Of a stretch of DNA of 64,000 nt, positions 54,422-63,046 are shown one piece after another. Within the stretch, counting starts at the first letter, position 1; every line of letters starts with the position of its first letter. Under the pieces are notes generated by a model. It did no database searches. It was not told the origin of the DNA and saw nothing but the letters and a program-made list of their open reading frames with translations. The stretch comes from Rhizobium sp. BK399. Its GTDB lineage: Bacteria; Pseudomonadota; Alphaproteobacteria; Rhizobiales; Rhizobiaceae. Position numbers and translations under genes: made by a program. The stretch is taken from positions 930,001 through 994,000 of the forward strand of contig NZ_JACIAH010000001.1 of NCBI RefSeq assembly GCF_014194695.1, read 5' to 3'.

Positions 54422-55486
54422 TCAGAGCGCGAGCGGCGGCTCGGCGGGCCGGAAGAAGGCATCGATCGCCGCCTGGTCGACCGCTTCCGGTGTCGCCGGC
54501 ATCCAGTGTGGGTTGCGATCCTTATCGATGATGGCTGCGCGGATGCCTTCGTAGAAATCCGGGCTTTTCAATATCTGCTGACAGGCGCCGAGCTCGTGGT
54601 TCAGGCATTCGGCGATGTTTCTGCTCTGCCTTCCCTGACGCAACAAACGAAGCGCAAGCTTCAGACTGGTCGGGGAGCGCGTCTGAATGACCCGCAGTGT
54701 TTCGGCGGGAAATTCGCCGGGCTCCTTCTCGAGCGCATGGATGATTTCCTCGACAGTGCCAAAATGAAAGCAACGTTCGATCAGGTCGCGGTTGCTCTTT
54801 ATGGCGCTCGTCCCCGGATCGCTGGAAAGGTTCTTCAGGACCGCCTCGACATCGCGCGTCCCTGCGTTTCGGGGCAATTCCGCCAGCGTATCAACGACGT
54901 CAGGCAGCCGGAAGGACGCGATGTAATGATCGGCCAGCGCGGCATAGATGATATCAGCCGCGTCGACGGTCAGGCCCGTGAGACCCATCCAGGTACCGGC
55001 TTCGCCGGGTGCGCGCGGCAGCAGCCAGGTTGCCCCCACATCCGGAAAATACCCAATACCCGTTTCCGGCATGGCAAGCTTGGTTCGCTCCGTCACGACG
55101 CGGTGGCGGCCATGCGAGCCGAGGCCGACACCTCCGCCCATGGTGATGCCGTCCATCAGCGCCACATAGGGCTTCGGATAGGTGGCAATCCGGTGATTCA
55201 GGCGGAATTCTTCGCGCCAGAAGGTCATAGCCAGATCAGTACCGGCCCGGCCGCTTTCATGCAGTGCGCGGATGTCGCCGCCGGCGCAGAAGCCGCGGTC
55301 CCCTTCCCCCGAGGCGATCACGGTGGCGATATTGGCGTCCGCCGCGAAGTCGTCCATTGCATCGGCAAAGGCGCGGACCATGTCGAGTGTCAGGCTGTTC
55401 AGCGCACGCGGTCGATTGAGACGGATGATGCCGGCCGAGGCACGCCGTTCGACAATCACCTCACTCTGCTGAACCTCGTCCCGCAT
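54422..55486 (-). CDS. Enoyl-CoA hydratase family, 3-hydroxyisobutyryl-CoA hydrolase type
   Basis: A 354-residue crotonase-fold protein, longer than plain enoyl-CoA hydratases (about 260), as is the valine-pathway hydrolase. GEGDRGFCAGGDIRAL and MDGITMGGGVGLGSHG form the oxyanion holes, and AMPETGIGYFPDVGATW is typical of the hydrolase subgroup. Likely step: release of 3-hydroxyisobutyrate from its CoA ester. No other valine genes are adjacent. Confidence 0.85.
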   Translation of the reverse strand: MRDEVQQSEVIVERRASAGIIRLNRPRALNSLTLDMVRAFADAMDDFAADANIATVIASGEGDRGFCAGGDIRALHESGRAGTDLAMTFWREEFRLNHRIATYPKPYVALMDGITMGGGVGLGSHGRHRVVTERTKLAMPETGIGYFPDVGATWLLPRAPGEAGTWMGLTGLTVDAADIIYAALADHYIASFRLPDVVDTLAELPRNAGTRDVEAVLKNLSSDPGTSAIKSNRDLIERCFHFGTVEEIIHALEKEPGEFPAETLRVIQTRSPTSLKLALRLLRQGRQSRNIAECLNHELGACQQILKSPDFYEGIRAAIIDKDRNPHWMPATPEAVDQAAIDAFFRPAEPPLAL

Positions 55487-55626
55487 GCTGACCTCCTCGT
55501 TTCCCGTTGCGCGTTGGTATCACGATCCGGGCTCGCCTTGACGAAAACGGCGCTACCAAGCGTCATGCCACCTTAACGCACTCGACGGCATAGTCGATGG
55601 CTGGGACTGGGGATGGGCTTTGTTTC

Positions 55627-56658
55627 TCAGAACGAGGCGGCGAGCGCCCGGTGAAGGCTTTGCAGATCGTCGACGTTGCGGTTCATCAGGAACAGTTCCC
55701 AGTCGAGCGCACTCTGCACGATCGTCTCCAGCGAATCGTGCTTCGGCTTCCAATCCAGAACGCGTTGGGCAAGGCCTGAGTCCGCGACGACACTTGCCGC
55801 ATCGCCTGGACGCCGCGGCGCTATGTGAACCTTGAAGGAATGCCCGTGCAGGCGTGTGACCATGTTGAGCACGTCGAGCACCGAATAGCCGGTGCCATAG
55901 CCGCAATTGGCAACCAGTGAGCCGCTGCCATGGCGCAAATGCTGCAGCGCCTTCAGGTGAGCCGCGGTGAGGTCGCTGACGTGGATGTAGTCGCGGACGC
56001 CGGTGCCGTCATGGGTCGGATAATCGATGCCGTAAACCTGCACGCCGCTGCGTTTACCAAGAGCCGCCTCGCAGGCGACCTTGATCAGGTGGGTGGCGCC
56101 AGATGTCGATTGGCCCGTACGCCCCAGCGCATCGGCGCCGGCGACGTTGAAGTAGCGCAGCGCGACATAGTCGAAATCGTAGGCCGCCGCCGCGTCCCGC
56201 AACATGAATTCCGTCATCAGCTTCGACTGGCCGTAAGGATTTTCGGGATTGAGCGGCGCCGTCTCCTTGACCGGCTCGGACGTCATCTGCGGACCGTAAA
56301 CCGCTGCCGTCGAGGAGAAGACGAAATGACGGATGCCCGCATTGATTGCGGCGCTCAATAGCGCCCGCGTCTTGCCGGAATTGTTGTCGTAGTAGGCAAG
56401 CGGGTCTGAAACGGATACGGGCACGATCGCCGAGCCGGCAAAATGAATGATGGCTTCGATGTCGTTCTCGATGAAGATCGTCTTCAGCAACTGGGCATCG
56501 GCGACATCACCGAGATAGAAGCGTGCGCGCGGAGCCACCGCCCAGCGAAACCCGGTCGAAAGGTTGTCCAGCACAACGACGTCTTCGCCTGCATCCAGCA
56601 ATGTCCAGACCATGTGGCTGCCGATGTAGCCCGCCCCGCCCGTGACTAAAATTGCCAT
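55627..56658 (-). CDS. exoB: UDP-glucose 4-epimerase
   Basis: A 343-residue short-chain dehydrogenase/reductase-like epimerase. NAD site GGAGYIGSHMVW at the start, catalytic Ser/Tyr/Lys in FSSTAAVYG and PYGQSKLM, and RDYIHVSDLTAAH. It makes UDP-galactose for lipopolysaccharide and exopolysaccharide; in rhizobia this gene is called exoB. The ATG at 56658 starts at the NAD strand. The equivalent name galE is also valid. Confidence 0.92.
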   Translation of the reverse strand: MAILVTGGAGYIGSHMVWTLLDAGEDVVVLDNLSTGFRWAVAPRARFYLGDVADAQLLKTIFIENDIEAIIHFAGSAIVPVSVSDPLAYYDNNSGKTRALLSAAINAGIRHFVFSSTAAVYGPQMTSEPVKETAPLNPENPYGQSKLMTEFMLRDAAAAYDFDYVALRYFNVAGADALGRTGQSTSGATHLIKVACEAALGKRSGVQVYGIDYPTHDGTGVRDYIHVSDLTAAHLKALQHLRHGSGSLVANCGYGTGYSVLDVLNMVTRLHGHSFKVHIAPRRPGDAASVVADSGLAQRVLDWKPKHDSLETIVQSALDWELFLMNRNVDDLQSLHRALAASF

Positions 56659-56950
56659 ATCCCACATCCCCGCTTCATTCACGCGGGGCATCTGACGCCG
56701 TTTTTCCTTTCAGAATCTCCTATCGAATGAGCCCCGAGGGGCTTCCACGCCGGTAAGTTTGACGGCTTGGTTAGGGGCGGATTTCGAGCTCTGTTACAAT
56801 TTTATGGATGTGCCGTTTCGGGGGGACTATTTTCGAAATCCGTCGCTCCGATCAACCGCCTGTTGCTACGGACCAGACAATGCACCATCGGGGCGCCGGT
56901 CGCCTAAGCGGCGATGTGAACGCCGTTGGCGACAACCAACCTTCCAAGTT

Positions 56951-57142
56951 TCAATCGCGTCGAATGAATGCCGTCAGATCTTCCCAGAGAATGGCTATCC
57001 CAACGGCGAACAAACCGATGGGAACCAGGAAGTACAGAGTTCTGACGGGATCAACGGTGAAGAACAGCAGATACAGAAGGCCGTAGATCCCGGCGAGTAC
57101 CAAAACGGTCCCCAGAACAAGGGAAATTATCTTCCTGACCAA
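56951..57142 (-). CDS. Small two-span membrane protein (63 aa)
   Basis: A 63-residue protein with two hydrophobic segments (ISLVLGTVLVLAGIYGLLY and TLYFLVPIGLFAVGIAIL) and a short cytoplasmic end DLTAFIRRD. It starts with TTG, preceded by GGGGG at 6 nt. Function unknown; it points away from the DUF1254 gene. Confidence 0.62.
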   Translation of the reverse strand: MVRKIISLVLGTVLVLAGIYGLLYLLFFTVDPVRTLYFLVPIGLFAVGIAILWEDLTAFIRRD

Positions 57143-57402
57143 GATGCACCCCCTAAACCTCTAAGGGAATTGCTACACCAAACATGTCCAAGCTGTATAG
57201 CCGGTATGCCGGCTGTCTGGGGTCCGAAGGCTGAACGAGGTGACGGGTCTTGGGTAGGGCGCTGTCTTCGGGCTCCCGGCGCTCCGAGCGTCCACGATCG
57301 TCCACCCGTTGCAAAATTTACCGTAACGTACTTACGCGAACGCGAAAAGAATGGCCCGATCCACCGGCGAATGATCTGTTCCTCATTCTTAGGAGTTCCC
57401 CA

Positions 57403-58905
57403 ATGAACCGGCTTGCGGCTTTGGCGTATGCCTCGCTTCTGACGTCGCTCACGGGCGTTGCACTTTCCATGAGCAATTCGTCGCTCCGTGCGCAGGACGA
57501 CAGTAAAATCCCTCCTCTCATGGAGCAGATCAACAAGGGAAACTGGCTGCCGCAGCAGGAAGCGGAGTCGCTTCGCGATGAGTTCTACTATCAGAACGCC
57601 GTACAAGCCTATGTCCTGACGCTGCCCATTCTCAACACCATCGGCATGCGGGACGGTTCGGAAGCAACCTTCGGCGCCGGCTACAATGTCTTGCCGATCT
57701 GGAAGGAGCGCATGGACAGCCGTACATGGGTTCCAACACCCAACGCCGACGTCATCTACTCGATGAGCTATCTCGACCTCAAGAAGGACGGGCCGTTGGT
57801 CGTGGCTGCGCCCCCGAACGTCATCGGCATGTTTACTGACTTCTACCAGCACACACTCACCGATGTCGGCGCGATTGGTCCCGACAGGGCGCGGGGCGGG
57901 CTATATCTGCTGTTGCCGCCAGATTATGACGGGGAAGTACCGAAGGGCTACTTCGCATTCAAGTCGCCGACATACAACGTCTTCTTGTTCTTCCGCACCA
58001 TCATGGCAAAGGGAGAGAACGGACCTGACCCGGCTCCCGCCGCCGCAAATGCCGAGCGGACGCGCGTCTACCCCCTCTGGGCTCCGGAGAAGGACGTGAA
58101 GCCCATGCAGTTTCCCGACGCCAGCGGCAAGCGCGTCAATATGATGTATCCGACGGGCAGCACCTACTGGACGAAACTGAAGGCGTTCGTCGACTACGAG
58201 CCCGTTGCCTCGATCGATCCTGTGACCCGCGGCGTGCTCGCCTCGGTCGGCATCATCAAGGGCCAGCCGTTTGAACCCACCGACAAGCAGAACGCCGCCC
58301 TGCAGAAAGCTATCGAAACCGCACCCAAGATGATCCTGGCAAGCCGCCAGCTCGGCCGTCCCGATAAGCGCAATCTGTACTATACGGATCGGCAGTACGA
58401 GAACATCTGGGCGGGCGGCACCGCCGAATGGATGCAGGACAGCTATCTGGATGTCTTGCAGCGCGCCTCTTACTTCCAATTCGCCTATTCCTCAGCTCCC
58501 GCCATGGTCATGCGAACTCTCGACGCAGGTTCGAAGTATCCATTCACAGCCCGCGATGCGGATGGCGATTTCCTGAACGGCTCGAATTCCTACAAGTTAC
58601 ACCTGCCGCCGCACCCGCCCGCCGCGCTGTTCTGGGCCGTCACAGCGTACAATGTTACCGATGGCTCGATGCCCGAGACAAAGCAGCTCCTGCCGTCGAT
58701 CAATGCCTTCTACAAGGTGAAGACCAACGATGACGGATCGGTCGACCTCTATTTCGGAGCGACCAAACCAGCGGAGGCTCCTGACAGCAACTGGATCCAG
58801 ACGGTCGCGGGCCGTGACTTCATTGCCGCTGTGCGTCTCTATGGAACTGGAGTCGAGTTCTTCGACCAGACATGGAAACCGGATGACGTCGTCAAGTTGA
58901 AATAG
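57403..58905 (+). CDS. DUF1254/DUF1214 exported protein
   Basis: A 500-residue protein with an N-terminal export signal (about 1-28: LAALAYASLLTSLTGVALSM), then a DUF1254 domain (TWVPTPNADVIYSMSYLDL, in part) and a C-terminal DUF1214 domain (WAVTAYNVTDGSMPETKQLL). Function unknown; such proteins are widespread in bacteria. ATG 57403 has AGGAG at 8 nt. The frame extends left, but without a signal sequence. It is first in a rightward series with the antiporter. Confidence 0.85.
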   Translation: MNRLAALAYASLLTSLTGVALSMSNSSLRAQDDSKIPPLMEQINKGNWLPQQEAESLRDEFYYQNAVQAYVLTLPILNTIGMRDGSEATFGAGYNVLPIWKERMDSRTWVPTPNADVIYSMSYLDLKKDGPLVVAAPPNVIGMFTDFYQHTLTDVGAIGPDRARGGLYLLLPPDYDGEVPKGYFAFKSPTYNVFLFFRTIMAKGENGPDPAPAAANAERTRVYPLWAPEKDVKPMQFPDASGKRVNMMYPTGSTYWTKLKAFVDYEPVASIDPVTRGVLASVGIIKGQPFEPTDKQNAALQKAIETAPKMILASRQLGRPDKRNLYYTDRQYENIWAGGTAEWMQDSYLDVLQRASYFQFAYSSAPAMVMRTLDAGSKYPFTARDADGDFLNGSNSYKLHLPPHPPAALFWAVTAYNVTDGSMPETKQLLPSINAFYKVKTNDDGSVDLYFGATKPAEAPDSNWIQTVAGRDFIAAVRLYGTGVEFFDQTWKPDDVVKLK

Positions 58906-58941
58906 GCTGCACCACACGTTCAAGACGTCGCGACAGCAATT

Positions 58942-60138
58942 ATGAAAGGTGGTAGGCTTCGTCTTGGGTCGCTCCGATTCCGGACAAAAGATATGGGCAA
59001 TCTTGGGGAAAGGCCTTCCATCGCGCCGCCGTCTTCGGTGGGAAGAGTTGTCATCGACGAAATCCGTCACGCACCGGTTCTCGGGCTGATCGTTTTCGTA
59101 CCTGTCGTCATTCTTCTGGAACGGATTTTTCCCGATCGCCACACGCTGTTGTTCCTTGCTTCGGTCGTCGCGATCGTACCTTTGGCCGCGCTCCTCAGCC
59201 GCGCAACCGAAGCGGTTGCGGCCAGGACCGGAGACGCCGTCGGCGGCTTGCTCAATGCTACGCTCGGGAACCTGACCGAACTCGTGATATCGCTCGCGGC
59301 TTTGCAGGCCGGACAATACCTGTTGGTCAAGGCGTCGCTCGCCGGCGCGATCGTCACCAATACCCTGTTCATGCTGGGAGGGTCGTTCCTGCTCGGGGGG
59401 CTCAAGCATCACGTTCAGGAATTCAACCGGGTCAATGCTCGCTTTCAGGCCTGCCTGCTATTCCTCGCGACGATTGCTGTCCTGGTTCCTTCACTGATCA
59501 GCGAGGTGGACCAGCCTCCCGCACTTGACGTCTCCCAAAAGCTGAGCCTTGGATTGGCGATCCTTCTCATTGCCGTCTATGCGCTGGGCATGTTGTTTTC
59601 GTTGCGGACACACCGCGAGCTTTTCGCAAGCGTCAGCCACGCGGAAGAAGACGAAAAGCTATGGCCGCTTGGCCTGAGCATCGCCATATTGATTGTCGTG
59701 ACGCTGCTGGTCGCACTGGTCAGCGAGATCTTTGTCGGCTCTGTTCAGGCTGCCGCCGAGCACCTCGGGATGACGCCGGCATTTGTGGGTTTCATCGTCG
59801 TCGCTTTGGTAGGTGCGGCGGCGGAGATGACCACAGCGTTTTCCGCCGCTCGTGCAAATCGGCTGGACCTCAGTGTCGGGATTGCGCTGGGGAGTGCAGC
59901 CCAAATTGCCTTGTTTGTCGCGCCGGTATTGGTGCTCGTCAGCTATTTCATCGGCCCGGAACCCATGACATTGCAGTTTTGGCGGGGCGCCGTGACGATG
60001 ATGATCGTCGCCGCCTTGGCCGCGGCCCTCTTGTCCAATGGCGGCCGTGGGGCTTGGTATGTCGGCGTCATGGCTCTGGCGCTTTATGCAATTTTCGCGT
60101 TCACGTTATTTGTCTTGCCTCCGACTAATCCGTCGTGA
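58942..60138 (+). CDS. Ca2+/H+ antiporter (CaCA/Cax type)
   Basis: A 398-residue protein with about 11 membrane segments. The two alpha repeats with the ion-binding acidic residues are GGLLNATLGNLTELVISLAAL (in part) and FVGFIVVALVGAAAEMTTAF, the Cax/VCX1 form. It moves Ca2+ outward in exchange for protons. Starts at 58942 and 58993 are both possible; neither has a strong ribosome site. It is next to an Asp-rich protein and a K+ channel. Confidence 0.87.
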   Translation: MKGGRLRLGSLRFRTKDMGNLGERPSIAPPSSVGRVVIDEIRHAPVLGLIVFVPVVILLERIFPDRHTLLFLASVVAIVPLAALLSRATEAVAARTGDAVGGLLNATLGNLTELVISLAALQAGQYLLVKASLAGAIVTNTLFMLGGSFLLGGLKHHVQEFNRVNARFQACLLFLATIAVLVPSLISEVDQPPALDVSQKLSLGLAILLIAVYALGMLFSLRTHRELFASVSHAEEDEKLWPLGLSIAILIVVTLLVALVSEIFVGSVQAAAEHLGMTPAFVGFIVVALVGAAAEMTTAFSAARANRLDLSVGIALGSAAQIALFVAPVLVLVSYFIGPEPMTLQFWRGAVTMMIVAALAAALLSNGGRGAWYVGVMALALYAIFAFTLFVLPPTNPS

Positions 60139-60235
60139 TGCCACGGGGCCATCCCACGGCAGGCGGGTTGACGAGCGTGTCGCCGAATTACTTCGCCTTC
60201 GCATGCCGTCCAGTCATCTCGCGAAAGGATCGAAA

Positions 60236-60577
60236 ATGACCGTCTATGTGGCCGAAGTCTCGGGGCGCGGTGTCATCGCCTTTGAAGCGGCAAACGATGT
60301 CGATGCCGCAACCCGGCTCACCGACAGGACACTGCTGCGCGATCTCCGCGTGCTGCAAAATGAGGGCCGTTCGCTCTGGGACGGCGTTTCGCCGATAGGG
60401 CTGCGGGAACCTTCGCCACCGGAGCTTGAGATTTGGCAGCAGCGGCCCGCGACAGCAACGGCGTCCTTGTCCGACGACGACCGAAGCTGGCGAGTCTACT
60501 TAGTCGCCGTGGTCGACCCTACCGAGTTCGACGATGATGACGACGACGATGACTATGATGACGGTCCTGGTGACTGA
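60236..60577 (+). CDS. Hypothetical protein with poly-Asp tail
   Basis: A 113-residue protein with an N-terminal alpha/beta part (MTVYVAEVSGRGVIAFEAAN) and an acidic tail EFDDDDDDDDYDD before GPGD at the C-terminus. Eight Asp in a row could bind Ca2+ or other cations. GAAAGGA precedes the ATG. It lies between a Ca2+/H+ antiporter and a K+ channel on the same strand. Family not recognised. Confidence 0.7.
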   Translation: MTVYVAEVSGRGVIAFEAANDVDAATRLTDRTLLRDLRVLQNEGRSLWDGVSPIGLREPSPPELEIWQQRPATATASLSDDDRSWRVYLVAVVDPTEFDDDDDDDDYDDGPGD

Positions 60578-60672
60578 AACCTTCTCGGCACCCTTTCCAT
60601 GACACAACGTCGCGCAGGGCCATTTATCCGTTTGCAGGCGTAGCATGCATCGCACGCGATCTCGAAAGGCAC

Positions 60673-61023
60673 ATGACGATGTCGGCAGGCTCCAGGAACC
60701 AAGCCAAACGGATGAGACGGCTGTTCTTTGCCGCGCTGCTTCAGCAGGTTCGCGTACTCTGGCCTATCTTCTCGGGAGTCCTTGTCATCATGATCGGATC
60801 CGGGTTTGTCATCGGTCGGATCGAGGGTTGGCGGATCGGTGAAACCCTTTACTTCACCTTCGTAACTGGTCTCACGATCGGCTATGGCGACCTTGCGCCC
60901 AAGCATACTGTGGCGCGGATGCTCATCCTGCCGATCGGACTCTCCGGAATCGTCCTGACCGGCCTAGTTGCTGCCGCCAGCGTGCAGGCGCTTGACGCGG
61001 CAGGTCGCGGCAAAGCCGAGTAG
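60673..61023 (+). CDS. Two-span potassium channel
   Basis: A 116-residue ion channel subunit: membrane segment 1 (WPIFSGVLVIMIGSGFVIG), pore helix and filter (FTFVTGLTIGYGDLAPKH, with TIGYGD), and membrane segment 2. It lacks a cytoplasmic regulatory domain, so it is of the smallest K+ channel type (KcsA-like core). Start at 60673 or 60679. It follows the acidic-tail protein by 95 bases. Confidence 0.87.
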   Translation: MTMSAGSRNQAKRMRRLFFAALLQQVRVLWPIFSGVLVIMIGSGFVIGRIEGWRIGETLYFTFVTGLTIGYGDLAPKHTVARMLILPIGLSGIVLTGLVAAASVQALDAAGRGKAE

Positions 61024-61097
61024 AGTGACGGGGCCGAGTGGAGCGGCGAGGCCAGCTCATGAGCTGGCTGGCGCCGCGTGATATGCCGCAAATTCGC

Positions 61098-62264
61098 TCA
61101 GAGCTTCAGGATGTAGTCGCACAGCCTGTCGGCGGCGATCTGGACTTGGGCCGGATCGCGCAGGAAGCAGGCGCGCAGGAAGAGCTCACCGCCCGGACCG
61201 AAGGCCGCGCCCGGCGCCAGGCCAACACCCGTTTTGTCGACGATGTCGATCGCCGCCTTGCGGCTGTCGGTCACGCCGTCGATCTTCAGGAATGCGTAAA
61301 GGGCACCGTCCGGCTTCAGCGTCTCGACACGGTTCGTGGCGATCAACGCGTCACACAAGATGTCGCGGGAGCGCCTGGCCTTGTCGATGTTGGACTGCAC
61401 GAAGCTGTCGCCGTCATTCAGGGCCGCTACAGCGCCACGCTGCATGAACTGCGCCACGCCCGACGTCGAGTATTGAATCAGGTTTTCGAGCACCTGACCG
61501 GCCTGCGGCGGGGCGACAATCCAGCCGACACGCCAGCCAGTCATCGACCAGTTCTTCGAGAAGGAGTTGACGAACATCACCTTGTCGTCCGGCTCCATCA
61601 CGTCGAGGAAAGAGGGCGCGCGACCGCCAGCAAAGTAGTAGCGGGCATAAATCTCATCCGCCATGATCCAGAGATCATGCGTGCGCGCCAGCGCCAGGAT
61701 GGCCCGAAGGTCGTCTTCGCTTGCGGTCCATCCAGTTGGATTGGACGGCGTGTTGATGAACAGTCCCTTGGTCTTCGGCGTGATGGCCGCCGCGATGCGA
61801 TCGAGATCGACCGCCCATTTGCCACCTTCGAAACTCAGCTGGGCTGCGACGGAACGCGCGCCGGCAATTTCCAGGGCTGCCGCGATGTTCGGCCAAGCAG
61901 GGGTCAAGTAGACGAGTTCATCGCCTGGCGAGGTCAGCGCCTGCACGGCGATCTGGATCGCCTGCATGCCGGAACCGGTGACGAAGAAATGCTCGACCGG
62001 CAGGGTGACGCCGAAATGCCTGGCGTAGTAATCAGAGAGCGCCTGACGCAGCTCGGGAATGCCACGCTGATAGGTATAGAAGGTCTCGCCGCCGGAAAGC
62101 GCATCCATCGCCGCTTTGTTGATGAACTCGGGCGTCGGCAAATCCCCCTCGCCGACCCAAAGCGGCAGCAGGCCATCACGGCCACGGGCATAGTTGACGA
62201 CTTCGACGATCCCGCTTTCGGGCGCCAGGACGGCGCGCGGGCTAAGGCTGCTCACAATCGACAT
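61098..62264 (-). CDS. PLP-dependent class I/II aminotransferase
   Basis: A 388-residue fold-type I enzyme. The cofactor Lys is in VNSFSKNWSMTGWRVGW, with NTPSNPTGW and the Asp strand WIMADEIYARY before it, and the C-terminal Arg in LRACFLRDP. It is of the aspartate/aromatic aminotransferase type; the amino donor is not resolved. The start MSIVSSLSPRAV matches family beginnings. Transcribed alone, 124 bases before mscL in the same direction. Confidence 0.88.
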   Translation of the reverse strand: MSIVSSLSPRAVLAPESGIVEVVNYARGRDGLLPLWVGEGDLPTPEFINKAAMDALSGGETFYTYQRGIPELRQALSDYYARHFGVTLPVEHFFVTGSGMQAIQIAVQALTSPGDELVYLTPAWPNIAAALEIAGARSVAAQLSFEGGKWAVDLDRIAAAITPKTKGLFINTPSNPTGWTASEDDLRAILALARTHDLWIMADEIYARYYFAGGRAPSFLDVMEPDDKVMFVNSFSKNWSMTGWRVGWIVAPPQAGQVLENLIQYSTSGVAQFMQRGAVAALNDGDSFVQSNIDKARRSRDILCDALIATNRVETLKPDGALYAFLKIDGVTDSRKAAIDIVDKTGVGLAPGAAFGPGGELFLRACFLRDPAQVQIAADRLCDYILKL

Positions 62265-62356
62265 GCATCACTCCGGTTTGCGCCTACTTAAAGCAAAAGC
62301 GGCGGCAAATCCCATGACAATCGGTGATGCAATATCGTTTTTCGTGATGGATGGAC

Positions 62357-62381
62357 GAGCCCGGCCTTCGTCGGCGGGCTC
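62357..62381 (-). other. Hairpin downstream of mscL
   Basis: GAGCCC (62357-62362) and GGGCTC (62376-62381) with inner GGCC/GGC pairs form a stem 8 nt after the mscL stop. No T-run follows on the minus strand, so a terminator role is uncertain. Confidence 0.35.
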
Positions 62382-62388
62382 AAGGCCA

Positions 62389-62829
62389 TCAGGCCGGGCG
62401 TTTGGCCAGCAGGTCGCGGATTTCAGTCAGAAGCGCGACATCGGCCGGTGGCGGAGCGTCCTCTTCCTTGGCCTGCTTGAGCTTCAGCTGCTTGTCCACC
62501 TGCTTCTGCAGCGTATTCACGCCCTTGACCATCAGGAAGATAATCCAGGCGAGAATGAGGAAGTTGATCATGACCGTGATGAAGCTGCCATAGGCAAGAA
62601 CCGCACCCTGCTGGCGTGCGGCGGCCAGAGTCGGCGCATTGACGTTGGACGACAGACCGATGAAGTAGTTCGAGAAATCGAAGCCCCCGAAGAGAGCCCC
62701 GACGATCGGCATGATGACGTCGTCCACCAACGACTTGACGATACCGCCGAACGCACCGCCGATGATGACACCGACTGCAAGGTCCATGACATTGCCGCGG
62801 GCGATAAATGCTTTGAACTCGTTGAGCAT
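62389..62829 (-). CDS. mscL: Large-conductance mechanosensitive channel MscL
   Basis: A 146-residue osmotic safety valve. [20 protein letters not shown] with the pore helix [20 protein letters not shown], a periplasmic loop, TM2 ([19 protein letters not shown]) and a C-terminal helix with [12 protein letters not shown]. The ATG at 62829 gives the family start; the longer frame adds an unusual 26 residues. It completes a group of ion and osmotic genes in this part. Confidence 0.95.
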   Translation of the reverse strand: MLNEFKAFIARGNVMDLAVGVIIGGAFGGIVKSLVDDVIMPIVGALFGGFDFSNYFIGLSSNVNAPTLAAARQQGAVLAYGSFITVMINFLILAWIIFLMVKGVNTLQKQVDKQLKLKQAKEEDAPPPADVALLTEIRDLLAKRPA

Positions 62830-63046
62830 CCGATCCGTCTCCCTCTGATGCAGTTTCACTGACAGGTCATTGTTTTCATTAGCTACATCTTCGATGCAAT
62901 TATTCAATCGCTAATTACAGAATATCGGCTGGGGTGAGCGGCCTTTGACTTAATGCCTAGATGCCCCCTGATGTTCAAAGGTGGGGAATTGCCGTAGTCT
63001 CGAAGCATCCGGGAGAGCCGGCGCGTGGTGCGCTGGCGGAGGTTCG

